In this document: piece after piece, positions 50,820 to 59,530 of the stretch
How positions within the stretch are numbered: the stretch's first letter is position 1
Layout: every line of letters starts with the position of its first letter
From: Compostibacter hankyongensis
GTDB taxonomy: Bacteria > Bacteroidota > Bacteroidia > Chitinophagales > Chitinophagaceae
Reading direction: 5' to 3'
NCBI RefSeq assembly: GCF_039541075.1
Contig: NZ_BAABFN010000020.1
Span: 1-64,000 of the forward strand
DNA: 64,000 bases
Program-made: the position numbers and the translations under genes
Notes under the pieces: generated by a model
What the model was told of the DNA's origin: nothing
The model's input: only the letters and a program-made list of their open reading frames with translations
Databases searched by the model: none

Positions 50820-53540
50820 TCATTCGTTCAGGTTGGGGCGCAGCCATTTTTCGGCTTCTTCGAGGCTCCATCCCTTCCGGGCGGCATAATCTTCCAGCTG
50901 GTCCTTTTCGATCTTGCCCACGCCGAAGTATTTGCTTTCCGGGTGGGAAAAATACCAGCCGCTGACGCTGGAAGCGGGGTACATGGCCAGCGATTCGGTG
51001 AGGGTGATGCCGGTATGCCCGGTGGCCTGTATCAGGTCGAACAGCTTGTATTTTTCGGTGTGCTCGGGGCAGGCAGGATAGCCGGGGGCGGGCCGGATGC
51101 CGCGGTACTGTTCGCGGATCAGGTCGTCGTTGCCCAGCTGCTCGGCCGCCGCGTATCCCCAGTAGCTTTTGCGCACCTTTTCGTGCAGCAGCTCGGTAAA
51201 GGCTTCCGCCAGGCGGTCGGCCAGCGCCTTGAGCATGATGCTCGAGTAGTCGTCGTGCTCCGCTTTGAACTTTTCCAGCCAGGGCTCGATGCCCAGCCCC
51301 GTCGTGACGGCAAAGGCGCCGAGGGTATCCCCGGCTTCGCCCGCCGCCGGCGGACCGTCTGCGGGGCGGATGAAATCGGCCAGGCAGAGGTTGGGCTGTC
51401 CCGGTGCTTTTTTGATCTGCTGGCGCAGGAACTCGAGGGCCACCGTCCTGCCGTCCGTATCCTGCACATACACCGTTTCCGCGCCGTTGCTCCAGGCGGG
51501 GAAGAGGCCGAATACGGCGTTGGCGCGCAGCCATTTTTCGGCGATGATCCGTTGCAGCATCTCCTGCGCGTCGTTGTAAAGACGGGTGGCTTCCGCGCCC
51601 ACCACGGCGTCGCTGAGGATGGCGGGAAACTTACCGTGCAGCTCCCAGGCGATAAAGAAAGGCTGCCAGTCGATATAGCCGCTGATCTCCCGCAGGTCGT
51701 AGTCCTGCAACGCCCTGACGCCGGCGTGGGCCGGCGCAGGCGGCGTATAGCCGTTCCAGTTAATGGGTACTTTGTTCTCCCGCGCGGCCTCGAGGGAGAT
51801 ATATTGCTTGACCGGCTTTTTATTGTTGAAGTTTTCCCGTAGCTGCCGGTATTCCTCGCCGATCTTTTGAAGAAAGGGCGTTTTGTTGTCTTCATTCAGC
51901 AGGGTGCTGGCGGTGGTGACGCTGCGGGAAGCGTCCAGCACATGGATCACGCCGTGGTCGTACTCCGGGGCGATCTTTACGGCGGTATGGGTGCGGGAGG
52001 TGGTGGCGCCCCCGATCATCAGGGGGAGGGTCATGCCCCGCCGCTTCATCTCCCGGGCCACATGCACCATCTCGTCGAGGCTGGGGGTGATCAGCCCGCT
52101 GACGCCGATGATATCCGCTTTTTCCTCCACGGCGGTCTGCAGTATCTTTTCGGCGGGCACCATCACGCCCAGGTCGATCACTTCATAGCCGTTGCAGCCC
52201 AGCACCACGCCCACGATGTTTTTGCCGATATCGTGCACATCGCCTTTTACGGTGGCCATCAGGATCTTCCCGTTGGAGGTCGCGACGCCCCCGTTCCCGG
52301 CCATGAGCTTTTCCTTTTCCGCCTCGATATAAGGGGTGAGGATGGCGACGGATTTTTTCATCACGCGGGCGCTTTTCACCACCTGGGGCAGAAACATCTT
52401 CCCGCTTCCGAAAAGATCGCCCACGATGTTCATTCCCGCCATCAGCGGGCCCTCGATCACATCCAGCGGGCGCGGATATTGCTGCCGCGCTTCTTCGGTG
52501 TCCGCTTCGATATAGTCGGTGATGCCGTTGACCAGCGCATGGCTCAGCCTTTCTTCCACCGTGCCCTTGCGCCAGCTCTCGTCTTTTTCCGCAGTCTTGC
52601 CCTTCGCCTTGACGGTCTCGGCAAAGGCCAGGAGCCGTTCGGTGGCGTCGGTGCGTCGGTTTTGCACCACATCTTCGCAAAGCTCCCGGAGCCCGGGATC
52701 GATCTCGTCGTAGATCTTCAGCTGCCCGGCATTGACGATGCCCATATCCATGCCGGCGGCGATGGCATGATACAGGAACACGGAGTGGATGGCCTCGCGG
52801 ACCACCTCGTTGCCGCGGAAGGAGAAGGAGATATTGCTGACGCCGCCGCTGATCTTGGCCAGCGGCATCTTTTCCTTGATGATGCGGGTGGCGGCGATGA
52901 AGTCCACCGCATAGTTGTCGTGCGCCTCGATGCCGGTGGCGATGGGGAACACGTTGGGGTCGAAGATGATGTCCTGTGCGGGAAAGCCCACTTCCTCCGT
53001 GAGGATGCGGTAGGCCCTTTCGCAGATGCTGACCCGGCGCTCCAGCGTATCGGCCTGCCCGGCCTCGTCGAAGGCCATCACCACCACGGCGGCGCCATAG
53101 CTGAGGCAAACCGCCGCCTGTTCGCGGAACCTGTCCTCTCCCTCTTTCATGGAGATGGAGTTGACGATACACTTGCCCTGCACGCATTGCAATCCCGCTT
53201 CGATGATGCTGAACTTGCTGGAGTCGATCATCACGGGGATACGGGCGATATCCGGCTCGGCCTGGAGCAGGTTGAGGAAGGTCACCATGGCCTTTTCCCC
53301 GTCGAGCAGGGCGTCGTCCATGTTCACATCCAGCACCTGCGCGCCGTTTTCCACCTGCTGCCGGGCAATGGAGAGGGCTTCCTCGAATTTTTCCTCCCGG
53401 ATCAGGCGGGCAAATTTCTTGGAGCCGGTGACGTTGGTGCGTTCGCCGATGTTGATAAAATTGGTTTCCGGCCGTACGGTCAGGGGTTCCAGACCGGAGA
53501 GGCGGAGAAAAGGTTGTATGATGCCATCCTGCATAATCAT
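50820..53540 (-). CDS. metH: Methionine synthase, folate/B12/activation half
   Basis: A 906-residue protein with the last three modules of cobalamin-dependent MetH: pterin-binding (about 25-290, NFINIGERTNVTGS, DVNMDD, VMIDSSKF), cobalamin cap and Rossmann module (about 325-560) with the B12 ligand motif D434-x-H436-x-x-G439, and the AdoMet activation domain (about 580-906, PGYPACPEH, SESLAMYPASSVSGWYFSH). The Hcy-binding module is a separate gene 6 bp upstream. Together they equal full-length E. coli MetH. Confidence 0.93.
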   Translation of the reverse strand: MIMQDGIIQPFLRLSGLEPLTVRPETNFINIGERTNVTGSKKFARLIREEKFEEALSIARQQVENGAQVLDVNMDDALLDGEKAMVTFLNLLQAEPDIARIPVMIDSSKFSIIEAGLQCVQGKCIVNSISMKEGEDRFREQAAVCLSYGAAVVVMAFDEAGQADTLERRVSICERAYRILTEEVGFPAQDIIFDPNVFPIATGIEAHDNYAVDFIAATRIIKEKMPLAKISGGVSNISFSFRGNEVVREAIHSVFLYHAIAAGMDMGIVNAGQLKIYDEIDPGLRELCEDVVQNRRTDATERLLAFAETVKAKGKTAEKDESWRKGTVEERLSHALVNGITDYIEADTEEARQQYPRPLDVIEGPLMAGMNIVGDLFGSGKMFLPQVVKSARVMKKSVAILTPYIEAEKEKLMAGNGGVATSNGKILMATVKGDVHDIGKNIVGVVLGCNGYEVIDLGVMVPAEKILQTAVEEKADIIGVSGLITPSLDEMVHVAREMKRRGMTLPLMIGGATTSRTHTAVKIAPEYDHGVIHVLDASRSVTTASTLLNEDNKTPFLQKIGEEYRQLRENFNNKKPVKQYISLEAARENKVPINWNGYTPPAPAHAGVRALQDYDLREISGYIDWQPFFIAWELHGKFPAILSDAVVGAEATRLYNDAQEMLQRIIAEKWLRANAVFGLFPAWSNGAETVYVQDTDGRTVALEFLRQQIKKAPGQPNLCLADFIRPADGPPAAGEAGDTLGAFAVTTGLGIEPWLEKFKAEHDDYSSIMLKALADRLAEAFTELLHEKVRKSYWGYAAAEQLGNDDLIREQYRGIRPAPGYPACPEHTEKYKLFDLIQATGHTGITLTESLAMYPASSVSGWYFSHPESKYFGVGKIEKDQLEDYAARKGWSLEEAEKWLRPNLNE

Positions 53541-53546
53541 CTTGTC

Positions 53547-54581
53547 TTACTGCAGCGTTGCTGCCGTTTCGGGAAGTTTCCGGGGGGCCAGACCGCGGAC
53601 GGTGGCCGCAAGGGTGCGTATATGCTCCGGCGTTGTACCGCAGCATCCCCCTACGATGTTCAGAAATCCGGCCCGGGCAAATTCACCCAGCGTGCCCGCG
53701 GTTTCCGCCGGTTGCTCGTCATATTCGCCCATGGCATTGGGCAGCCCGGCGTTGGGGTAGCAGCTGACATAGCAGGAGGCGATGCCGGACAGCTCCTCGA
53801 TATAGGGGCGCATCTGGGCGCCGCCCAGCGCGCAGTTCAGCCCTACAGACAGGGGGCGGGCATGCATGACGGAAACGTAAAAAGCTTCGAGGGTCTGCCC
53901 GCTGAGGGTGCGGCCCGAAGCATCCGTGATGGTGCCGGAGATCATGATCGGCAGCGCGGGCTTCCCGCTGTCGCGGAAGTATTTTTTGATGGCATAGATG
54001 GCGGCCTTGCAGTTGAGCGTGTCGAAGATGGTCTCGATCAGCAGCAGGTCCACGCCGCCTTCGGCCAGCCCTTTTACCTGGGTATAGTAGGCCTCCGCCA
54101 CCTCCTCGAAGGTCACCGCCCGGTAGCCGGGGTTGTTGACATCCGGGGAGAGCGACAGCGTTTTGTTCAGCGGTCCGATGGCGCCGGCTATGGCGCCGCC
54201 CCAGCCCGGTTTTCCGGGCAGGCTCCCCGTGCTGTCGCGGAAAGCTTTTAGGGCTTCCCGCGCCAGCCGGGCGGAGGCCACATTCAGCTCGTAGGCCAGC
54301 TCCTGCATGCCATAGTCGGCCTGCGCGATGGCGGTGGAGCTGAAGGTATTGGTTTCAATAATGTCGGCGCCCGCCTCCAGGTAGGCGCTGTGGATGGCCC
54401 TGATCACATCCGGGCGGGTAAGGCTCAGCAGGTCGTTGTTGCCCTTCAGGTCGGAAGGCCAGTCTTTGAACCGCTCTCCGCGGTAATCCGCTTCGGTAAG
54501 CTGGTATTGCTGGATCATGGTGCCCATGGCGCCATCCATGACGAGGATACGATCCTCCAGACAATCGGTGATGGTTTGCAT
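53547..54581 (-). CDS. metH: Methionine synthase, homocysteine-binding half
   Basis: A 344-residue Hcy S-methyltransferase TIM barrel with the three zinc cysteines: VGLNCALGG (Cys250) and VGGCCGTTPEH (Cys313, Cys314), matching E. coli MetH 247, 310 and 311. VMDGAMGTMIQ at the N-terminus is also MetH-like. Shares an operon with the B12 half. The C-terminal 25 residues equal the linker at which MetH is split. Confidence 0.93.
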   Translation of the reverse strand: MQTITDCLEDRILVMDGAMGTMIQQYQLTEADYRGERFKDWPSDLKGNNDLLSLTRPDVIRAIHSAYLEAGADIIETNTFSSTAIAQADYGMQELAYELNVASARLAREALKAFRDSTGSLPGKPGWGGAIAGAIGPLNKTLSLSPDVNNPGYRAVTFEEVAEAYYTQVKGLAEGGVDLLLIETIFDTLNCKAAIYAIKKYFRDSGKPALPIMISGTITDASGRTLSGQTLEAFYVSVMHARPLSVGLNCALGGAQMRPYIEELSGIASCYVSCYPNAGLPNAMGEYDEQPAETAGTLGEFARAGFLNIVGGCCGTTPEHIRTLAATVRGLAPRKLPETAATLQ

Positions 54582-54769
54582 ATGGAAATCCTTCGTTTAT
54601 TAGTTCTGTTGTTTGCAGGCCGAACAATAAACAAACCAACCTCCTGAAGTAATACGGCATGCCGCATGGGGGGACTCGAAGAAGCTGGGTTGGTTCTCCC
54701 GGCCGCCGCGGCGCCGGCCTTGCGATCGGGCCGGGAGCGGGACACGGGAAAATCCGCCTGTTGATCCTG

Positions 54770-54777
54770 CAAAGTTA
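54770..54777 (-). promoter_or_regulatory. -7 box for the metH operon
   Basis: TAACTTTG on the minus strand, about 190 bp before metH, so the leader is much longer than the other leaders seen here. Confidence 0.45.
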
Positions 54778-54848
54778 GGAAAAACGCCCGAAAAACCGAA
54801 AGGGGCACATTTTCTCCGCCCGGCATTGGTTTTTATGTGAAAGTCCAC

Positions 54849-54856
54849 TAAGTTTG
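54849..54856 (+). promoter_or_regulatory. -7 box for the OAH sulfhydrylase gene
   Basis: TAAGTTTG with TTG (54826-54828) 20 bp upstream; a leader of about 63 nt before the ATG. Confidence 0.5.
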
Positions 54857-54924
54857 TAGACCTTGAAGCCCTCCTTTTAGCTTAGCGCTATTCTTTTATC
54901 ACTTTTATAAAATAAAGTTCAGTC

Positions 54925-56232
54925 ATGGCAGAAAAAAAATTACGCTTCGAAACCCTGCAGATCCATGCCGGCTATTCGCCCGAGCCCACGACGCATGCGG
55001 CTGCCGTACCCATTTACCAGACCACTTCCTTTGTCTTCGACAATGCAGCGCATGCCGCTGATCTTTTCCAGCTGAAGCAGTTCGGGAATATCTATACCCG
55101 CATCATGAACCCCACTACGGATGTGATGGAAAAAAGGGTGGCCGCCCTCGAAGGCGGTGTGGCCGCGCTGGCGGTAGCTTCGGGGCAGGCAGCCCAGTTC
55201 ATCGCCCTGCAGAATATACTGCTGCCCGGCAATAATTTTGTCACCTCTTCCTATCTCTACGGCGGAACGTATAACCAGTTCCGTGTTTCTTTCAAACGCC
55301 TGGGCATCGACGCGCGTTTTGCGGACCTGGAGCGGCCCGAGAGCTTTGAAGAAAAGATCGATGAAAATACCAGGGCGATCTATATGGAAACCCTCGGCAA
55401 CCCGGGTTTTGTGATCCCCGATTTTGAAAAGCTGGCGGCCATTGCACGGAAGCACGATATCCCGCTGGTGGTGGACAACACCTTCGCCGCGGCCGGTTAC
55501 CTGTGCCGTCCGATCGAGCACGGGGCCAATGTAGTGGTACAGGCGGCCACCAAGTGGATCGGCGGGCACGGCAACAGCATCGGCGGGGTGATCGTGGACG
55601 GGGGCAACTTCAACTGGGGGAACGGGAAGTTTTCGCAGTTCACCGAGCCGGATGAGGCCTATCACGGCATGAAGTTCTGGGAAGTGTTCGGCGAGGGCAG
55701 TCCCTTTGGAAATATCGCCTATATCATCCGGGCCCGTGTGGGCGGCCTGCGGAGCTTCGGTCCGGCGCTTTCCCCGCAGAACGCGTTTTATTTCATCCAG
55801 GGGCTGGAGACGCTCTCGCTGCGGGTGCAGCGCACGGTGGACAACGCCCTGGCGCTGGCCGAATGGCTGCAGCAGCACCCCCAGGTGGAATATGTGAATT
55901 ATCCGGGGCTGCCCGGCACGCCGAATCACGAGCGGGCCAAAAAATACCTGCGCAACGGTTTCGGGGGCGTGCTTTCCTTCAAGATAAAAGGCGGGAAAGA
56001 GACCGCCGATGCCTTTATCAGCCACCTGAAGCTGATCTATCACCTGGCCAATGTCGGCGATGTCCGCACACTGATCATCCACCCCTCCACCACCACCCAC
56101 CAGCAGCTGTCGGAGGCCGACCAGAAAGCGGCCGGCGTGGAGCCCGGACTGCTGCGTGTATCGCTGGGCACCGAGCATATCGAGGATATCAAGGACGATC
56201 TGCAGCAGGCGTTTGAGCAGGTGCGCGGCTGA
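54925..56232 (+). CDS. metY: O-acetylhomoserine sulfhydrylase
   Basis: A 435-residue PLP enzyme of the Cys/Met metabolism family: IYTRIMNPTTDVMEKRVAALEGG, VDNTFAAAGYLCRP (Asp184), Schiff-base Lys210 in QAATKWIGGHG. Length and sequence fit MetY/MET17, which makes homocysteine directly from O-acetylhomoserine and sulfide. Divergent from metH, whose substrate it supplies. Confidence 0.9.
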   Translation: MAEKKLRFETLQIHAGYSPEPTTHAAAVPIYQTTSFVFDNAAHAADLFQLKQFGNIYTRIMNPTTDVMEKRVAALEGGVAALAVASGQAAQFIALQNILLPGNNFVTSSYLYGGTYNQFRVSFKRLGIDARFADLERPESFEEKIDENTRAIYMETLGNPGFVIPDFEKLAAIARKHDIPLVVDNTFAAAGYLCRPIEHGANVVVQAATKWIGGHGNSIGGVIVDGGNFNWGNGKFSQFTEPDEAYHGMKFWEVFGEGSPFGNIAYIIRARVGGLRSFGPALSPQNAFYFIQGLETLSLRVQRTVDNALALAEWLQQHPQVEYVNYPGLPGTPNHERAKKYLRNGFGGVLSFKIKGGKETADAFISHLKLIYHLANVGDVRTLIIHPSTTTHQQLSEADQKAAGVEPGLLRVSLGTEHIEDIKDDLQQAFEQVRG

Positions 56233-56378
56233 GTCCCGGTCCCATCCTTCATCAGGCCGGGTCCGGCCCGCGAACCGCGGGCGGAGCCGCCCGGGTAACC
56301 CCGCGAACCGACGGTCTGTCGTAATGGCCCGGCCCTGCCGGGAACCGCGGCACCGGCTTTTTTAGCAGAAATATATTT

Positions 56379-57293
56379 ATGAAAAACCAACCGCAAGCCG
56401 GTAACGGCATCATCTGTTTCGGAGAGGTCCTCTGGGACCAGCTTCCCTCCGGTCCGGTCCCCGGCGGGGCGCCCATGAACGTGGCCTATCATCTCCGGCA
56501 GCTCGGGCGGGACGCGCGCATGGCCAGCCGTACCGGCAGGGACGAACGCGGGGAAAAGCTCACCGGCTTTCTCCGGGAAAAAGGCCTCTGGTCGCCCCTG
56601 ATGCAGGAAGATGAGAAGCTGCCTACCTGCCTGGTAGAAGTGTGGCAGGACAGCGCGGGCGATACCCGGTACCGCATCCCCGAGCCCGTATCCTGGGATG
56701 CCATCCGCCTGACCCCGGCGCTGCAGTCGGCGGCGGGGAAGGCTGCCGCCGTAGTCTACGGCACCCTCGCCAACCGCGATGCACACAGCCGCAATGCCTT
56801 GCTGGGCGCGCTGTCGTCTGCCCCGGAGGCCCTGAAGATCATGGACGTCAATATCCGGGAGCCGCATTACGATACGGCGACGATGATGCCCCTGTTCCGG
56901 ATGGCGGATATGCTAAAGCTGAATGCGGAAGAATATGCGCGTATCGCCGGCGACCTGGGGCTGCCGCCTTCGCCGGAAACGGGGCTGGAGGCCCTGGCCG
57001 CGGCGCTGGACTGTAAGGCCATATGTCTGACCCTCGGCGCAGCAGGCGCCCTGTTCTGGCAGGAAGGCCGGTTCTTCCGGCAGCCGGGCGCTCCGGTGGA
57101 TGTCGCCGATACCATCGGCGCCGGCGACGCTTTCCTGGCGGGATTTATCCACGGCTATCTCCTGGGTATTGACCCGGCCGCTGCGTTGCAGGCCGGTATC
57201 CTGCTGGGCGGCTATGTGGCGGGGAAGGCCGGCGCCTGCCCGCCCTATGAGACCTTCCTGTGGCCGGCGCTGCGCAAAGTGCTGCAGCAGTGA
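56379..57293 (+). CDS. PfkB-family sugar kinase (fructokinase-like)
   Basis: A 304-residue ribokinase-fold kinase: PGGAPMNVAYHLRQLG (28-43) and the second signature DTIGAGDAF (244-252, catalytic base Asp250). FGEVLWDQLPSG at the N-terminus is typical of fructokinases in Bacteroidota. Substrate not certain. Confidence 0.87.
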   Translation: MKNQPQAGNGIICFGEVLWDQLPSGPVPGGAPMNVAYHLRQLGRDARMASRTGRDERGEKLTGFLREKGLWSPLMQEDEKLPTCLVEVWQDSAGDTRYRIPEPVSWDAIRLTPALQSAAGKAAAVVYGTLANRDAHSRNALLGALSSAPEALKIMDVNIREPHYDTATMMPLFRMADMLKLNAEEYARIAGDLGLPPSPETGLEALAAALDCKAICLTLGAAGALFWQEGRFFRQPGAPVDVADTIGAGDAFLAGFIHGYLLGIDPAAALQAGILLGGYVAGKAGACPPYETFLWPALRKVLQQ

Positions 57294-57310
57294 TACGGCG
57301 CCGGCTCCCG

Positions 57311-57401
57311 TGCAGGATCCCGTGGTGCAGATAAAATATCCTGAACGGAGCCTGCGCAATGACCAGCCAATATCTATGCAGGATTCCCTGGTGCGGATAA
57401 A
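57311..57401 (+). repeat. Duplicated 25-bp segment after the kinase gene
   Basis: 57311-57335 and 57377-57401 agree in 22 of 25 bases (TGCAGGATnCCnTGGTGCnG core), 66 bp apart, in the convergent gap. No hairpin or gene; origin unknown. Confidence 0.5.
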
Positions 57402-57476
57402 CTGCCCGCCCGCCGGTGAAATATCACCCCGCCCGGCGTCCGGCCCCGGCCGGGATAAGCCGGGGAAAGCAGCCGA

Positions 57477-58739
57477 TTACCTGGCATAGCGTTTCTGCAG
57501 CATGCCGGCCACGCGGCGGATGGCCGCCCGTCCGTCGGCGCTTTTTTCGAGCATGTTCTCCCAGTTGTAGATATCCAGGAAGCGACAGTCCTTGTAGGTA
57601 AGGGTCTGCAGCAGGTGGCTGCTCCATTCGGGTTCCGTTTCGCCGGGCCACCACCATTCTACTGCCGCCCAGCCGGGATGCTCCCGGCGGTCCAGCACGT
57701 CTCCCAGGTCGCCCGCGGTGGCGGGGTCTACGCTGTAGAAGCTCCAGCCGGGGCGCGACCAGGCATTGGCCGCTGCGGCAAAGCTCAGGTGCTCATGCCA
57801 GGGGGCATAGGTATCGCCCTGGTGGGTGTAGATCAGCTCCCGGGGCAGGCCCAGGTGGCAGGCCGTCTGGCAAACGGTATCCAGATAATGATAGACCACC
57901 CTGGCAATATCTTCCCGGGTGATCCTTCCCTGATGGGCGATGCCGGCAGTGCTGACGGCGGCATAGCCAAGCTGTGCCAGTCCCCCGCTGAGCCCGGCGC
58001 CGGCCTGAAAGCTTTCGAGCGGGTCCAGGCCGGGATCGTGGGGCCGCTGCTCCAGGTAGCGGTTACCCTTTTTATAGTAATACGCGTTGACGCCGATGCT
58101 GGTCTCGTGACCCAGCTTCACACCGCCCAGCAAGTATTTGCGGTCCGCCGGCAGCTGGTTATACCATTTTACGATACGGGGAATGAGCTGTTGTAGTGCA
58201 GCGATATGGGCAGCCAGCACCGCGGGGCTGGACAGGTTGGGGGCCGGCAGCACCCTGAGCTGCGCACCCCAGTTGCGCCAGCAGATCTTTACCGCCAGGG
58301 AGTCGCTCCAGCCGCTCCATTCCACGTTCCGGCGGTTGGCCGGGTTATAGCCGGGGGCGGAGGGGTCCCACCAGTTCCACAGGTCCGGCCGCGCCCCCCA
58401 CCAATTGACCCCGTCCAGGTTGATCAGGATGGGAATGCCCGTCTGCCGGCTCAGGGCCATGAACCGGTCGAGGCTGGCCGCTACGGAGTCGAGGTCGGCG
58501 CGCAGGAAATCAAAGACAAAGGAGATGCCGACGCGGAGCTCCGCATTGCCGCGGGTGCCGACGCCTTCGATGATCTCATCAATGATCTGCCGGTTGAAGG
58601 TGGAAGGATGAGCCACCGACCAGCTGCGGCCCGGAGCGGTGTTGACAAATATATAACGGGAGGACTGGGCTTGCAGCGCCGTGCAGAAAGTAAGTAAAAG
58701 CAGGACGGTAGCCGCTTTTTTAATAAGGATGCGGATCAA
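57477..58739 (-). CDS. Secreted protein, possible TIM-barrel glycosidase-like
   Basis: I do not recognise the family with confidence. A 420-residue exported protein with a TTG start (no ATG exists in the N-terminal part of the frame) and a signal peptide (LIKKAATVLLLLTFCTALQAQ). The start is supported by a -7 box 83 bp upstream, which rules out the longer frame. The chain is Trp/Tyr-rich with alternating hydrophobic strands and helices (IPILINLDGVNWWGARPD; LLGGVKLGHETSIGVNAYYY; ELIYTHQGDTYAPWHEH), reminiscent of retaining glycoside hydrolase barrels; Glu in GHETS and WWPGETEPEW are candidate acids. Substrate and class unknown. Confidence 0.6.
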   Translation of the reverse strand: MIRILIKKAATVLLLLTFCTALQAQSSRYIFVNTAPGRSWSVAHPSTFNRQIIDEIIEGVGTRGNAELRVGISFVFDFLRADLDSVAASLDRFMALSRQTGIPILINLDGVNWWGARPDLWNWWDPSAPGYNPANRRNVEWSGWSDSLAVKICWRNWGAQLRVLPAPNLSSPAVLAAHIAALQQLIPRIVKWYNQLPADRKYLLGGVKLGHETSIGVNAYYYKKGNRYLEQRPHDPGLDPLESFQAGAGLSGGLAQLGYAAVSTAGIAHQGRITREDIARVVYHYLDTVCQTACHLGLPRELIYTHQGDTYAPWHEHLSFAAAANAWSRPGWSFYSVDPATAGDLGDVLDRREHPGWAAVEWWWPGETEPEWSSHLLQTLTYKDCRFLDIYNWENMLEKSADGRAAIRRVAGMLQKRYAR

Positions 58740-58821
58740 TGTTTTTTTCGCAAAAATGCGGAGAATAATTAAGATATTCTTCGCAAATTGACCGGTTATC
58801 CTTTTTACGGAAAAAGGCTGG

Positions 58822-58829
58822 CAAAGGTA
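58822..58829 (-). promoter_or_regulatory. -7 box for the unknown secreted protein
   Basis: TACCTTTG on the minus strand, with TTG (minus strand, 58850-58852) at a 20-bp spacing as a -33. Fixes the gene start downstream of it. Confidence 0.55.
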
Positions 58830-58882
58830 GAAAGATACGCTGGCCCACTCAATATCGGTCTGCCTGCTCAACTTGCCCCGGT

Positions 58883-59509
58883 CTATGCCGATCTTTCGCG
58901 TACGTAGTTCTCCAGCGGCAGGCGGTTCGAGAGGGAGCGGGCCAGGGTCATCTCATCGGCGTACTCCAGCTCACCGCCGAAGGCGATGCCCCGGGCGATG
59001 GTGGTGATCTTTACCGGGAAGTCCCTCAGCTTTTTGGACAGGAAAAAGATGGTGGTATCTCCTTCGATGGTGGGGCTGATGGCCATGATGACCTCGTTCA
59101 CGCCGCCCTCCGCGACTCTTTTCACCAGGGTATCGATATAAAGCTGTTCCGGCCCTACCCCGTCCAGCGGGGAGATGATGCCGCCCAGCACATGGTATAC
59201 GCCGTTGTACTGCTGCGTGCTTTCTATGGCCATGACGTCGCGGATATTTTCCACCACGCAGATGGTTTCCCGGTGCCGCGAGGGATTTTTGCAGATGCTG
59301 CAGACCTCCGCATCGGAAACATTATGACAGGTCCGGCAGAACCGGATATCCCGCCGCATGCGGGCGATGGTTTCGCTGAAGCGGCTCACCTGGGCCTCAT
59401 CCTGCTTCATCAGGTGCAGCACCAGCCGCAGCGCGGTTTTCCGGCCTATGCCCGGCAGACGGGCAAATTCGTTTACGGCCTCTTCGATCAAAACAGATGA
59501 AAAAATCAT
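58883..59509 (-). CDS. recR: Recombination mediator RecR
   Basis: A 208-residue DNA-repair protein: HhH segment (LPGIGRKTALRLVLHL), C4 zinc finger (FCRTCHNVSDAEVCSICKN), TOPRIM domain (ICVVENIRDVMAIE; VNEVIMAISPTIEGDTT) and the C-terminal Walker-B-like segment ARGIAFGGELEYADEMTLARSL. Acts with RecFO in loading RecA at gaps. Confidence 0.94.
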   Translation of the reverse strand: MIFSSVLIEEAVNEFARLPGIGRKTALRLVLHLMKQDEAQVSRFSETIARMRRDIRFCRTCHNVSDAEVCSICKNPSRHRETICVVENIRDVMAIESTQQYNGVYHVLGGIISPLDGVGPEQLYIDTLVKRVAEGGVNEVIMAISPTIEGDTTIFFLSKKLRDFPVKITTIARGIAFGGELEYADEMTLARSLSNRLPLENYVRERSA

Positions 59510-59530
59510 AGCGTAAAGGTAAGCCTCATT

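Larger units (their letters stand above)
54582..54924. other. Divergent metH / OAH-sulfhydrylase regulatory region
   Basis: A 343-bp gap between methionine genes transcribed away from each other. On the minus strand a -7 box (54770-54777) predicts a roughly 180-nt GC-rich leader for metH, with a 9-bp stem (54697-54705 with 54729-54737) and a part-match to the B12-box (GGCCGGGAGAACC). No complete SAM or cobalamin riboswitch could be drawn. On the plus strand the box at 54849 serves the sulfhydrylase gene. Confidence 0.45.

Noticed and set aside
51867..54251. 794-codon antisense frame over metH
   Set aside because: Shadow frame; the minus strand holds intact MetH modules.
54582..54780. Cobalamin or SAM riboswitch
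   Set aside because: Only a part-match to the B12-box; the remaining conserved segments were not found by eye.
58740..58871. 44-codon N-terminal extension of the unknown secreted protein
   Set aside because: A good promoter lies within it, and the signal peptide begins after it.
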